Assembly: GCA_022823085.1 (NCBI GenBank) | Contig: JAJDXV010000021.1 | Span: 1-64,000, forward strand | Source of the DNA: Candidatus Poribacteria bacterium | GTDB lineage: Bacteria > Poribacteria > WGA-4E > WGA-3G | Length of the DNA stretch: 64,000 nucleotides | Direction of reading: 5' to 3' | Part shown: positions 34,433 to 42,772 of the stretch, one piece after another | Layout: every line of letters begins with the position of its first letter | Position numbering within the stretch: position 1 is the first letter of the stretch | Position numbers and translations under genes: made by a program | Notes under the pieces: model-generated | The model's database searches: none | The model's input: only the letters and a program-made list of their open reading frames with translations | Told to the model about the DNA's origin: nothing

Positions 34433-35179
34433 ATGAGTATAGAGTCTATCTATCCGTTGATTCCAGATCATGAAGCCTTACTGGCATTTGAACCAGAAGA
34501 ATTAGCTGGTATTATTTTGGAATATTTTAATTCTAGGGGCACCAAAGGAAAAAGAGTAGTGGTAAGTTGTTACGGTAATTTCATTTCACCAGAAGCACTA
34601 AGAAATTACCCTAGTGGATATGAAGATGATATCCGCGATGCTCTTGTAGAGGCATTGGTGTGGCTGGAAAATGAGGGACTTATAGCACAAGACCCCCAAC
34701 AAAACAGCAGGCACTGGTATTTCATCACGAGACGCGGACGCACATTAGAAGATAGTACTGCCGTAGAAGCCTATCGAAAAGCAAACCTATTACCCAAAGG
34801 ACTCCTTCACCCAATAATGGTTGACAAAGTCTATCCTCTATTTTTGCGGGGTGCTTATGATACTGCTGTATTCCAAGCCTTCAAAGAGGTAGAGATAACA
34901 GTTCGCGAAGCAGGAAAGTACGCTGAAGAAGATTGTGATGTCGAATTGATGAAAAAAGCATTTGACTCTCAGACAGGAAAACTGACCGACACAACTCAAA
35001 CAGAGGATGAAAAACAAGCTACATCCGCTTTATTTATTGGGGCTATGGGTTTATACAAAACTCCCCCCTGTCATCGAAATATAAACTTTACTGCTGAGAG
35101 AGCAGCAGAAGCGATTATTTTCGCGCACCACTTGTTCAAGATTGTTGACTCTAGCACATCAGCATCAACCGCACCATAG
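34433..35179 (+). CDS. Ymh-family (TIGR02391-like) protein
   Basis: 248 residues. The C-terminal part matches the hypothetical Ymh pattern: FLRGAYDTAVFQAFKEVEI, VREAGKYAEED, LMKKAFDSQTGKLTD and LFIGAMGLYKTPPCHRN. The N-terminal 110 residues may be a winged-helix-like domain (ALVWLENEGLIAQDP), which is inference. Strong ribosome-binding site AGGAGG 8 bases upstream. The gene lies 44 bases before a TIR gene; Ymh-type proteins are often coded beside defence genes, so a two-gene defence unit is likely. Confidence 0.75.
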   Translation: MSIESIYPLIPDHEALLAFEPEELAGIILEYFNSRGTKGKRVVVSCYGNFISPEALRNYPSGYEDDIRDALVEALVWLENEGLIAQDPQQNSRHWYFITRRGRTLEDSTAVEAYRKANLLPKGLLHPIMVDKVYPLFLRGAYDTAVFQAFKEVEITVREAGKYAEEDCDVELMKKAFDSQTGKLTDTTQTEDEKQATSALFIGAMGLYKTPPCHRNINFTAERAAEAIIFAHHLFKIVDSSTSASTAP

Positions 35180-35223
35180 CGGAACTAATCAAAACCAAAA
35201 ATATTATTGGAGGTATTTAAGAA

Positions 35224-36429
35224 ATGAGAGAATACGAGTATGATGTTGCTTTATCTTTTGCTGGAGAAGATCGCCAGCACGTTGAAGCATTAGCAGAACT
35301 TTTGGAAAATAACGGTTACAAAGTATTTTATGACAAATATGAACGAGCCCAACTTTGGGGAAAAAACCTCTATACCCATTTGTCATCAATTTATAAAGAT
35401 AAAGCACGCTACTGTGTCCCATTTTTGTCTGAGCATTATGCCCGGAAGTTATGGGCAAATCACGAACTTGAGAGTGCTCAGGCGAGGGCGTTTGAGGAAA
35501 ATGAGGAGTATATTCTTCCGGTTAGGCTTGATGATACAGAAATCCCTGGAATTTTGGGAACAGTGGGCTATCTTGATCTGCACTCAATGTCCATTGAAGG
35601 GATATATCAGGCCCTGATAGAAAAGTTGTCAGATTCACCATCACAACAAACAACTGCCCCATCAACTTCTCCTATAGTTGAAGACACCTCTATAGAATTT
35701 TCCCTATTAGGTTCAGAGGACGGGAAATTATATTTCTTCCCTCTTCAAGAGGTTCGTCGAGATTCAAGCGAAATGTCCCTTGAACTTCTCCCAGAATCCC
35801 CCGAAAATGTTGCTTTTTTGAGGACCTTGCAGGACAAACTTAGTAACCGATTTTCAAATTCTAACACCCTTGCTTGTGCGTACCGAGAATACGCCTCTTG
35901 GGTAACACCACAGGACATTGTTGAAACCTCATCTCATTGGGAAATCCGTCTCAGCTCAGATACCAGAAGACATAATTACGATTTTTTCGACGAGACGACA
36001 GTCAACGGTATTCCACCAGACCAGATTGCCAAAATGCGTGCACGAAGAATTTTACTTGATGAAAAACTGGAAGATGTCAATCCAGCGTTGATTCCAAACG
36101 ATGTATTTAGTCAATCAATGCTAGAGACATATATCCGTGGTATGTCCTCATCCTCACATGAGCCTAGATTGCAAGTGACTGAATCCGCAATCCCGAAACT
36201 CTATCAACAACTTAGACAAACCCCAGAACGATTCAAGAAATACGCCCGTCTGGTTTCAATCCTCCATCTGAAACTGTCAAACACAGTTGAAAACGTCCTT
36301 CAATTAGATTTAGAATTATTAGGACCTACACAATTACAGGTCAGATTTAAGGGGATCCGTCCTAAATTCTATTCAAACATACCCGCTTCAACTATTGAAT
36401 TTGAGGGAATCTGTCCCTTGCTTGTCTGA
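35224..36429 (+). CDS. TIR-domain protein (probable NAD-consuming defence effector)
   Basis: 401 residues. Residues 1-135 form a bacterial TIR domain: YDVALSFAGEDRQHVEALA, GYKVFYDKYERAQLWG, and ANHELESAQARAFEENEEYI with Glu81 as the likely catalytic residue, then DDTEIPGILGTVGYLDL. Residues 136-401 have no motif I recognise and probably sense the trigger or bind the Ymh partner. GGAGG lies 10 bases before the ATG. A strong terminator follows at 36488. TIR effectors kill or arrest infected cells by degrading NAD or making cyclic ADP-ribose (family knowledge). Confidence 0.87.
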   Translation: MREYEYDVALSFAGEDRQHVEALAELLENNGYKVFYDKYERAQLWGKNLYTHLSSIYKDKARYCVPFLSEHYARKLWANHELESAQARAFEENEEYILPVRLDDTEIPGILGTVGYLDLHSMSIEGIYQALIEKLSDSPSQQTTAPSTSPIVEDTSIEFSLLGSEDGKLYFFPLQEVRRDSSEMSLELLPESPENVAFLRTLQDKLSNRFSNSNTLACAYREYASWVTPQDIVETSSHWEIRLSSDTRRHNYDFFDETTVNGIPPDQIAKMRARRILLDEKLEDVNPALIPNDVFSQSMLETYIRGMSSSSHEPRLQVTESAIPKLYQQLRQTPERFKKYARLVSILHLKLSNTVENVLQLDLELLGPTQLQVRFKGIRPKFYSNIPASTIEFEGICPLLV

Positions 36430-36487
36430 ATGATTGCGGACATTAGAGAAATAAGAAGATTCATAGAGATGTTATTCATCGCATGTT

Positions 36488-36523
36488 AAAAAATGGGAAG
36501 GCAACGCGCCATTCCCATTTTTT
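36488..36523 (+). terminator. Intrinsic terminator after the TIR gene
   Basis: AAAAAATGGGAA (36488-36499) and TTCCCATTTTTT (36512-36523) are perfectly complementary, with GGC/GCC pairing in the loop. It is symmetric and could end transcription on either strand. Confidence 0.8.
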
Positions 36524-36623
36524 GGCTAAGTTCGGAAACAGTGTCGGAGGTGTGTACACTGATAAACCTCCACACATTTCCAAATCCCATCACAAACACC
36601 CTCCAAAAAACCAAATATTTCCC

Positions 36624-36872
36624 TTGACTTTATACTTTATATATGATAAACTTAAAGTATATTATGTTGAAAGTCTGAGGAAATCAAAATTTAAACAACT
36701 TGCGGGAACAACTGACAACCAAAATCGCAAAAGTTACACTTTCCGTGGCAACTTTTTTTGCAGCGCGGCGAACCAGAAAAAAAACGCCTATAAACCCTTA
36801 CTGTGACTGCGTTTACAACCTAACTCCAAAAATTACAAAAAAACAAAAAAAGATACCATTTGGTATCTTTTT
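36624..36872 (+). ncRNA. Candidate small RNA or very short gene with promoter and terminator
   Basis: A -35 box TTGACT (36624-36629), 17 bases, TAAACT (36647-36652), and an intrinsic terminator GATACC-ATTT-GGTATC-TTTTT (36852-36872) delimit a transcript of about 210 bases. A leader peptide MLKV (36664-36678) and a TTG-started frame from 36700 exist but neither is convincing. No RNA family is recognised. Confidence 0.35.
36846..36872 (+). terminator. Intrinsic terminator hairpin with T-run
   Basis: AAAAAGATACC-ATTT-GGTATCTTTTT is perfectly complementary and ends in T5. It works on either strand. Confidence 0.75.
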
Positions 36873-37274
36873 AGGTCAAATTGCATCGGCACATTACCAG
36901 TCGAAAATGTGGAATGAAAAGGCTATAATCCTAAATCAGTCAAAAACACGAAAATAACCCTTCCTCGAACAGAAGGAGGAGAGAACGGAGGCACAGTTAA
37001 AACGAAACCATTAACCGACACACCCTAACCCAGCAGAGAAAAAAATACAACGCAGATTTTTGCGTACAAAAAAAATTAAAGCGCTTTTACGGCCAACTCA
37101 TAGCGAGTAAGCACTAAAAATTCAAAGTCCATGCGGATCTGAAAATGTAACTCACATAATCTCAGCCAGAAAAGCAAATAAATTAGAAGAGAGAAATTAC
37201 TATGAACATTTGGAACTGAAAAACCTCGTCCTCGCATGAAAATTCTAATTAGCACAAGGCGTGATAACTAATAA

Positions 37275-37304
37275 TTGACATCCATCCTTTGGATATGTTA
37301 TCAT
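37275..37304 (+). promoter_or_regulatory. Sigma70-type promoter before the HAD gene
   Basis: TTGACA (37275-37280), 18 bases, TATCAT (37299-37304). The spacer contains the small palindrome ATCC-TTT-GGAT, possibly an operator. Confidence 0.5.
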
Positions 37305-37451
37305 TTTCATACACTCGGAAATCAGTAGCCTCCTAAAGGAAGAAATCTCCTGACGATGAGAGAACAACGCACACTTTTTGATCTGACACAAAACGGTTTG
37401 GTTCTCGGCAAAAAGCTCCAACGCATCTATCATCAGGAAATAGGACACAAA

Positions 37452-38192
37452 ATGAGCATTAACGGAATTTTCTTTGACTTATATGGTACACTTTTAGTGT
37501 ACGGAAATATGGATGCCGCATGGTCTGATTGGTTAAACGAGTTTCATGAACAACTTAAATCACACGGATTAACGCGTTCCATCGAATCATTTGCGAAAAC
37601 CTGCGATCAGTTCTTCGGCAAAAACGAACCCACACCGCGACAACACAATATGACAGTGTTTGAACAACGTATCCAAAACCTCTGCTCCGATTTACACCTG
37701 AATTTAACTTCTGAAGATATAACAGAGATCGCAAACAAAATTGCCAGTGCTTGGCAAAAACATATACCCCTCGATCCTGAGGCACGACACGTACTGCAAA
37801 CACTACATCGTTCCAAAAAACTCGCGCTTATTTCTAATTTCGACCATCCGCCGCACGTTCACGCTGTTCTCAGCAAACTCGGTCTGACGGATCTTTTCGA
37901 CTCAATTGTTATTTCCGCTGAGGTGGGCATCAAAAAACCGGACCCACGAATATTTGACGCAGCACTTGCACAGACTGGAATGAAGCCTAAAGAGGTCGTT
38001 TATGTCGGAGACACAGAAGATGATACGAAAGCCGCTCGCGCCGCTGGTATTGTTCCGATACTGATACAGAGGGAAAATGAGGGCAATGCATTTGATTTTA
38101 GCGTGAATAAAAACAGTTCAGAGAAAAAAGAATTCAGGCTTGATGTCAAAACGATAACCAAACTATCCGACCTTACAACACAGTTTGTTTGA
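37452..38192 (+). CDS. HAD-superfamily hydrolase (phosphatase)
   Basis: 246 residues. Motif I FFDLYGTLL (nucleophile Asp, with Leu-Tyr instead of the second Asp, as in some HAD-IA enzymes), motif II LISNFDH, motif III GIKKPDPRIF, motif IV VYVGDTEDDTKAA. The alpha-helical cap lies between motifs I and II. It is probably a small-molecule phosphatase; the substrate is unknown. The start ATG 37452 begins right at the HAD fold, with TAGGAC upstream; an extension to 37356 is possible but has no family support. PhyH genes follow on the same strand. Confidence 0.87.
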   Translation: MSINGIFFDLYGTLLVYGNMDAAWSDWLNEFHEQLKSHGLTRSIESFAKTCDQFFGKNEPTPRQHNMTVFEQRIQNLCSDLHLNLTSEDITEIANKIASAWQKHIPLDPEARHVLQTLHRSKKLALISNFDHPPHVHAVLSKLGLTDLFDSIVISAEVGIKKPDPRIFDAALAQTGMKPKEVVYVGDTEDDTKAARAAGIVPILIQRENEGNAFDFSVNKNSSEKKEFRLDVKTITKLSDLTTQFV

Positions 38193-38246
38193 TCTCGCAT
38201 CCGCTGATAGCCGACGGCTGACAGCCAACAACAGGAGCATCTACAC

Positions 38247-38981
38247 ATGACAGGTGAAGAAAAATTTCAGGTAGACCTTGAAGGGTATCTCGTTATAAAG
38301 AACGTCTTGACCGACGACGAAGTCGCTGAGATGAACGAGATTATCGATAGCGGCGACCGTAAAGGACCGCCGAGCCTCTGGGGTGAACCGTTCAAACGGC
38401 TTATCGACCATCCGACGATCCTCCCGTATCTCATCGAACTGTTGGGACCGCATGTCCGACTCGATCACGACTATTCGCTCTTTATGGAGAAAGGTCAAGG
38501 ACGCGGCGGGTTGCACGGCGGTGAAGACGGTGGACGCGCCGGTGGACACGTCGGCGATCACTGGTATAAATATCGCGACGGTGTCATGCGCAACGGTCTG
38601 TCCGTGATGACCTACAATCTGGCGGATGCACCGGCGGGTGCTGGCGGGTTCGCTTGTATTCCGGGAAGTCATAAGAGCAACTTCGCACCGGAGATTCCAT
38701 CAGAAGTCCGTCGGTTCGAGCGTCCAGCACACTATGTCGTCCAACCGCCTGCCGAAGCCGGAGATGTGATCTTTTTCACAGAAGCATTGATCCATGGAAC
38801 GATGCCGTGGACTGCCGATCATGAACGCCGATCGCTGCTCTATAAGTACAGTCCGGGACACTCGGCATGGTCGAGTAATTATTACGACATCAGCAAATAC
38901 GAGGGGTTGACAGCGCAGCAAAAACGGATGCTAATGCCACCCTCCATCGGTAGAAGACCACCGGTTATTGAGAAAAATTGA
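38247..38981 (+). CDS. Phytanoyl-CoA dioxygenase (PhyH) family protein, copy 1
   Basis: 244 residues, a predicted iron(II)/2-oxoglutarate-dependent dioxygenase. It opens with FQVDLEGYLVIKNVLTDDEV, typical of the family. Candidate iron ligands are the His and acidic residue in GGLHGGEDGG and the His in ALIHGTMPW; ERRSLLYKYSPGHSAW would hold the 2-oxoglutarate-binding Arg. The substrate is unknown. The next gene is a close copy (mostly identical residues), separated by a MITE at 39034. CAGGAGCATC upstream gives the ribosome-binding site. Confidence 0.88.
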   Translation: MTGEEKFQVDLEGYLVIKNVLTDDEVAEMNEIIDSGDRKGPPSLWGEPFKRLIDHPTILPYLIELLGPHVRLDHDYSLFMEKGQGRGGLHGGEDGGRAGGHVGDHWYKYRDGVMRNGLSVMTYNLADAPAGAGGFACIPGSHKSNFAPEIPSEVRRFERPAHYVVQPPAEAGDVIFFTEALIHGTMPWTADHERRSLLYKYSPGHSAWSSNYYDISKYEGLTAQQKRMLMPPSIGRRPPVIEKN

Positions 38982-39033
38982 GAGTAATAAGAGGCGGGGT
39001 TACAAATATCGGAAACCATCGGCTATCGGCTAT

Positions 39034-39151
39034 TATGGTAAATCATAAAAATATATTGACATCTACAAATGACCCAATTCCCCCCTGATAAGGGGGGTTA
39101 GGGGGGTTTGTACGGAAAGAAAATGTCTAATTAATTCTAAGGTTTACCATA
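39034..39151. mobile_element. MITE family M1, copy B (core CCCCCCTGATAAGGGGGG)
   Basis: Ends TATGGTAAATCATAA and, reversed, TATGGTAAACCTTAGAATTAA, with inner TTGACAT/AGACATTT words shared with copies A (30571) and C (63012). The core here is CCCCCCTGATAAGGGGGG followed by TTAGGGGGGTTT. It lies between the two PhyH genes and therefore probably arrived after the duplication. Confidence 0.6.
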
Positions 39152-39209
39152 GTTATTGGCTGATGGCAATCGGCTTTCGGCTGAAAGCCCGAAAAAAGGA
39201 ACTTTAACC

Positions 39210-39956
39210 ATGACAGGTGAAGAAAAATTTCAGGTCGATCTTGAAGGGTATCTCGTTATAAAGAACGTCTTGACCGACGACGAAGTCGCTGAGATGAACG
39301 ACATCATCGATAACACCGAACGCCAGGGACCGCCGAGTCTCTGGGGTGAACCGTTTAAACGATTGATTGATCATCCGAAAATCCTGCCCTATCTCATAGA
39401 CCTTCTGGGTCCGAACGTCCGTTTAGATCACGATTATGCTATCTTCATGGAAGAGGGTCAAGGGCGTGGCGGGTTGCACGGCGGTGAAGACGGCGGTAGA
39501 CCCGGCGGCCCCGAAGGCGATCACTGGTATAAGTATCGCGACGGTATCATGCGCAACGGGTTATGCGTGATGACTTACAACTTGGCGGACGCACCGGCAG
39601 GCGCAGGCGGGTTCGCCTGTATCCCAGGTAGTCATAAGAGCAACTTCTTGCGAGAAATTCCGTCAGAGGTACGGCAGTTCGAGCGTCCAACGCATTATGT
39701 CGTCCAACCAGCACTCGGTGCAGGCGATGTCCTCTTCTTCACGGAAGCACTCGTTCACGGGACGATGCCGTGGACAGCGACGCATCAACGCCGCTCGTTA
39801 CTGTATAAGTACAGTCCGGGACATTCGGCGTGGTCCGGGAATTACTACGACATCAATAAATACGGCGAGTTGAGCGAACAGCAAAAACGGATGTTGTTGC
39901 CGCCGTCTATTGGGAGTCGCCCGCGCGTCGTAGAAGCAAAAAAGTTGGCAGGATAA
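39210..39956 (+). CDS. Phytanoyl-CoA dioxygenase (PhyH) family protein, copy 2
   Basis: 248 residues, nearly the same as the protein at 38247: MTGEEKFQVDLEGYLVIKN is identical, and GGLHGGEDGG, ALVHGTMPW and RRSLLYKYSPGHSAW are kept. Differences cluster in the middle (NDIIDNTERQGPPS) and at the C-terminus (VVEAKKLAG). ATG 39210 is fixed by alignment with copy 1 and AAAGGA upstream. The even spread of silent and replacement changes suggests both copies are under selection (inference). Confidence 0.88.
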   Translation: MTGEEKFQVDLEGYLVIKNVLTDDEVAEMNDIIDNTERQGPPSLWGEPFKRLIDHPKILPYLIDLLGPNVRLDHDYAIFMEEGQGRGGLHGGEDGGRPGGPEGDHWYKYRDGIMRNGLCVMTYNLADAPAGAGGFACIPGSHKSNFLREIPSEVRQFERPTHYVVQPALGAGDVLFFTEALVHGTMPWTATHQRRSLLYKYSPGHSAWSGNYYDINKYGELSEQQKRMLLPPSIGSRPRVVEAKKLAG

Positions 39957-40008
39957 TAAACGCTCTACGCAACTGACATCCTTCCGCTTACTTAGACATC
40001 CGAAGTGC

Positions 40009-40037
40009 TTGCTTTTTCAAAACTTTTCGTGTATACT
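40009..40037 (+). promoter_or_regulatory. Sigma70-type promoter before the DUF433 gene
   Basis: TTGCTT (40009-40014), 17 bases, TATACT (40032-40037), 42 bases before ATG 40080. Confidence 0.55.
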
Positions 40038-40079
40038 CTCATATAAGCAAATCCGAAAGTTACCAACGAGGGTGCAGCA

Positions 40080-40373
40080 ATGAACGACTACACAGATATT
40101 ATCACCGTTGAACCGGGTAAACGCAGCGGGCAACCGTGCATTCGGGGCATGCGGATCACTGTTTACGACATCTTTGAATATCTTGCCTCAGGTATGACAG
40201 TGGCGGAAATTCTTGATGATTTCCCTTATTTGACTGAAACGGACATTCGTGCCTGTTTTGCATACGCCGCCGACTGGAAAAAATTGCAGACGATTGTTTA
40301 CACGAATGAAACTCCTATTCGATCAAAACCTATCGCCGAATCTTGTGAATCTGCTGACGGATCTGTTTCCTAA
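40080..40373 (+). CDS. DUF433 antitoxin-family protein
   Basis: 97 residues. GKRSGQPCIRGMRITVYDIFEYLASGMTVAEILDDFPYLTETDIRACFAYAAD is the full DUF433 pattern, a small DNA-binding antitoxin usually coded before a DUF5615 PIN-like toxin. The last 20 or so residues after the normal family end overlap the beginning of the toxin frame at 40306. An intact second pair is at 58986-59587. Here the toxin is truncated, so this antitoxin may have no partner, or may control others in trans. Confidence 0.85.
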   Translation: MNDYTDIITVEPGKRSGQPCIRGMRITVYDIFEYLASGMTVAEILDDFPYLTETDIRACFAYAADWKKLQTIVYTNETPIRSKPIAESCESADGSVS

Positions 40374-40476
40374 TTCCATCCATGTCCAAGATGCTGGATT
40401 AGATGCGGCAGAGGATACCGAAATCTCTGATTTTGAAACTTCATACAGATTGTGGTACAAAGGGGGCATAAGGTAG
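40306..40476 (+). pseudogene. Truncated DUF5615 PIN-like toxin
   Basis: 56 residues starting MKLLFDQNLSPNLVNLLTD and LFPNSIHVQDAGLDAAEDTEI, the N-terminal half of a DUF5615 toxin with its first catalytic Asp. It then runs into unrelated residues (SDFETSYRLWYKGGIR) and stops directly before the ankyrin gene. The later half with the other acidic residues is missing; compare the 119-residue protein at 59228. It overlaps the antitoxin gene by 68 bases as in intact pairs. Confidence 0.75.
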
Positions 40477-41637
40477 ATGCCAAAGATTCAACTCACTGGG
40501 AATCAGAGCGATTTCCTGAAAATCGTTGTCGCAGCGGCAGGGCGCGGCGATCTCGAAACCACCCGCCAACTGTTGGATGATAACCCCGCATGGCTTCACA
40601 CCATCGGTTCACACGGTCGGACGATGCTCTGGGAAGCCGCATACCGCGGGAAACTGGAGATGGTGCAATTCCTCCACCAACGCGGTGCCGATATACATCT
40701 GCCGGGATGCCATCTGAGCCAGCACGGTATCGAAATCACACCGTACTGTGTCGCACGGTACGAAGGACGCAACGCGGTTGCAGACTATCTGCTCGCACAA
40801 GGTGCAGAAGTTGACCTCCATACCGCCGCCTACCTCGGAGATTACGATACCGTCCGCGACCATGTTGATCGCGACGCAAGCCTCGTCAACAGCGGATACC
40901 TCCAATCCGTCATGTTACCCTCAGGCGAACCGCATACCGTTGAACACAGAAACACGGAATGGGCAACCCCGCTCTGTTATGCCATCATCGGCGGAAACGT
41001 AGCGATTGTCGAATTGCTCATCTCACGCGGTGCGATCATCGAACCGTACAGCGAAATCTTGTTAGATTACGCGGTTGGCGAGGATCGGGTGGAGATGACC
41101 GAGATGTTGTTTGAGAACGGGGCGGATCCGAGCAAAGCACCGCGTCTCTTGGACGACGGTTCCGAAATGAGCAGCTTGCTCAAGGCACACGGTGTTCCAT
41201 CGGAAGATATCAATGCACAAAATCACATGGGGTGGCCCCGACTTGTCTACGTCTGCCGCGGCGATAAAGGCGAACATCCGGAAAATGTGCTACGGCTTTT
41301 AGAACTCGGTGCAGATATCGATGTTCGGAACCACAAAGGTCAGACAGCGTTACACTGCGCAGCAAAGGCGGGGTTTCTCAGCGTCATCAATTTGCTGATT
41401 AAGAAAGGTGCCACTGTTGATGCCGTTGATAATAAAGGTGAAACTGCACTCTTTGAGGCGATCCGATCAACAATAAAGAACGGCGAAAAACAGCGGGCAG
41501 CGTTGGAGGCACTGCTCGTTAAAGGTGCGGACCCGAATCTGAAGAATCGGAAAGGGCAGACTCCGTTACAAGTCGCGCAACAGATGCGACGGGCAGACGC
41601 AGGAAAAATCGTCGCGTTACTGCAAGCACATGGTTAA
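40477..41637 (+). CDS. Ankyrin-repeat protein
   Basis: 386 residues made of ankyrin repeats, for example GRTMLWEAAYRGKLEMVQFLHQRGADI, KGQTALHCAAKAGFLSVINLLIKKGATV and NRKGQTPLQVAQQMRRADAGKIVALLQAHG. No signal peptide or enzyme domain is seen; it is probably a cytoplasmic protein-binding scaffold. It starts one base after the stop of the truncated toxin (ATAAGGTAGATG, with AAGG as ribosome-binding site), so translation may be coupled. Its 3' end abuts the broken end of a membrane-protein gene on the other strand. Confidence 0.9.
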   Translation: MPKIQLTGNQSDFLKIVVAAAGRGDLETTRQLLDDNPAWLHTIGSHGRTMLWEAAYRGKLEMVQFLHQRGADIHLPGCHLSQHGIEITPYCVARYEGRNAVADYLLAQGAEVDLHTAAYLGDYDTVRDHVDRDASLVNSGYLQSVMLPSGEPHTVEHRNTEWATPLCYAIIGGNVAIVELLISRGAIIEPYSEILLDYAVGEDRVEMTEMLFENGADPSKAPRLLDDGSEMSSLLKAHGVPSEDINAQNHMGWPRLVYVCRGDKGEHPENVLRLLELGADIDVRNHKGQTALHCAAKAGFLSVINLLIKKGATVDAVDNKGETALFEAIRSTIKNGEKQRAALEALLVKGADPNLKNRKGQTPLQVAQQMRRADAGKIVALLQAHG

Positions 41638-41639
41638 GT

Positions 41640-41878
41640 ATCCAAAGAACCACCTTTGTGTCTCTTCCCATTGCGTTATCGAAAAAAGAGATTGAGACAC
41701 CGATCAGCATGGCGATGAAATAGCCGATCGCTATTCCGAGGAATGTCCTGAAATGCGTGCGATAGAGACTAAAAATGGTGCCCAGCAGTTCACCGAATCC
41801 CATTGCACGCAGTCTTGGGACTCTATTCCCTGTTTGCAACGAATTGTTAGATGCTGGTGTCCCTCTGCCATCAACCAC
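41640..41878 (-). pseudogene. 3'-truncated membrane protein of the local FxLYRxHF family
   Basis: The first 75 or so residues (MGFGELLGTIFSLYRTHFRTFLGIAIG) match the N-terminus of the membrane proteins at 49021 (MSFVDILDGMFSLYRSHFQLFF) and, less closely, 47887. Homology stops where the ankyrin gene ends; the continuing frame is only the antisense of that gene. The start overlaps the RDD gene stop by 8 bases, so it was once the second gene of that operon. The rest was lost when the toxin-ankyrin segment was joined here. Confidence 0.65.
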
Positions 41879-42647
41879 TTGCGTTTGTCCTCGATGTCTT
41901 GAGCGCGTAGATTTCTTCTAAAAACTTCTCATAACTTATGGAACCGCTACCGCCCATCTTCTCAACGATTGGACTGGCGATGGTGCGCGCCAGTTCAGAA
42001 CGCCGAAATTTTGGGAGCGTCCCGCGGCGACTCAGATATTCACGGATGACACCAAATTCCGTCTCTGTCACCAACTCCAGTCGGATCCATCCGGCATACT
42101 CAAACGCCTCTTGTGGTATGTTGACAGTTGGCACCTGTACGGTCTCGCTTGTCCCGGTAGGCTTCAAGTCCGTACGTGCCGTTTTGACGACGAGTGTTCC
42201 AGCGGCTAAATCCCCTAACCGTTGCCAGTTGCCGTTTATTAGCATCGTCAATAAACCAGCACCATAAAAAAAAGGCAGAAAATCGACGACGCGAACAAGA
42301 TTACGGATTGCGGAATCCGCGAAGCCGATCGGATAGCCACCGTCTTTGATGACCCGTAAACCGAGCACCCGTTTACCGAGGGTTTGCCCGTTTGAGGTGA
42401 CCTCAAACACCATATAATAGCCCCAGAAAAGCACGAAAACAAGGATACCACCGATCGCACCGAGCCAGTTACCGAGGGTGTCGCCAAGCTCCATGATGAA
42501 ATTTCGGTTAACGTAATACCCGACAAAGAGGATAAGCGCGAGCAGCCCCGTATCAATAAGTGCCGCATAGAAACGCGACCCGATACCTGCCTTCTGAAAA
42601 CTGATGTCAATCTGTTCCGGTGTTTCTATCGATAATTGTTCATTCAT
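41871..42647 (-). CDS. RDD-family membrane protein
   Basis: 258 residues. The RDD domain begins AGIGSRFYAALIDTGLLALILF (Arg, Asp, Asp pattern), with membrane helices at about 28-48, 62-84 and 130-145, then GKRVLGLRVIKDGG and GNWQRLGDLAAGTLVVK. A cytoplasmic tail of about 100 residues follows. RDD proteins often accompany SpoIIM, MoxR and DUF58 genes as here; function is unproven. Divergently transcribed from the SpoIIM gene at 42773. Confidence 0.87.
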   Translation of the reverse strand: MNEQLSIETPEQIDISFQKAGIGSRFYAALIDTGLLALILFVGYYVNRNFIMELGDTLGNWLGAIGGILVFVLFWGYYMVFEVTSNGQTLGKRVLGLRVIKDGGYPIGFADSAIRNLVRVVDFLPFFYGAGLLTMLINGNWQRLGDLAAGTLVVKTARTDLKPTGTSETVQVPTVNIPQEAFEYAGWIRLELVTETEFGVIREYLSRRGTLPKFRRSELARTIASPIVEKMGGSGSISYEKFLEEIYALKTSRTNASG

Positions 42648-42772
42648 CTGTAAGAGGTGATCTCCTTACTGCATTAAAAGACTTGATTGTGAACGTAAAA
42701 TGGTGTTTAATTGAGGATGTTTCATATTTTCTACCACAATTAAATCCACCTCATTACGGAACCGTAAAAATC

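Larger units (their letters stand above)
36524..37274. other. Gene-free AT-rich region apart from a small-RNA candidate
   Basis: No reading frame here looks like a real gene; the short ones are composed of Lys, Asn and Phe as expected of AT-rich DNA. The only structured part is 36624-36872 (promoter-like boxes and a terminator). 36880-37270 shows nothing I can interpret. Confidence 0.5.

Noticed and set aside
36483-36806. 107-residue plus-strand frame after the TIR gene
   Set aside because: It begins inside the terminator hairpin, has no ribosome-binding site and has a Lys/Asn/Phe-rich make-up expected of random AT-rich DNA.
41519-41639. C-terminal part of the minus-strand frame opposite the ankyrin gene
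   Set aside because: It is only the antisense of the ankyrin gene; homology to the membrane-protein family ends at about 41640.
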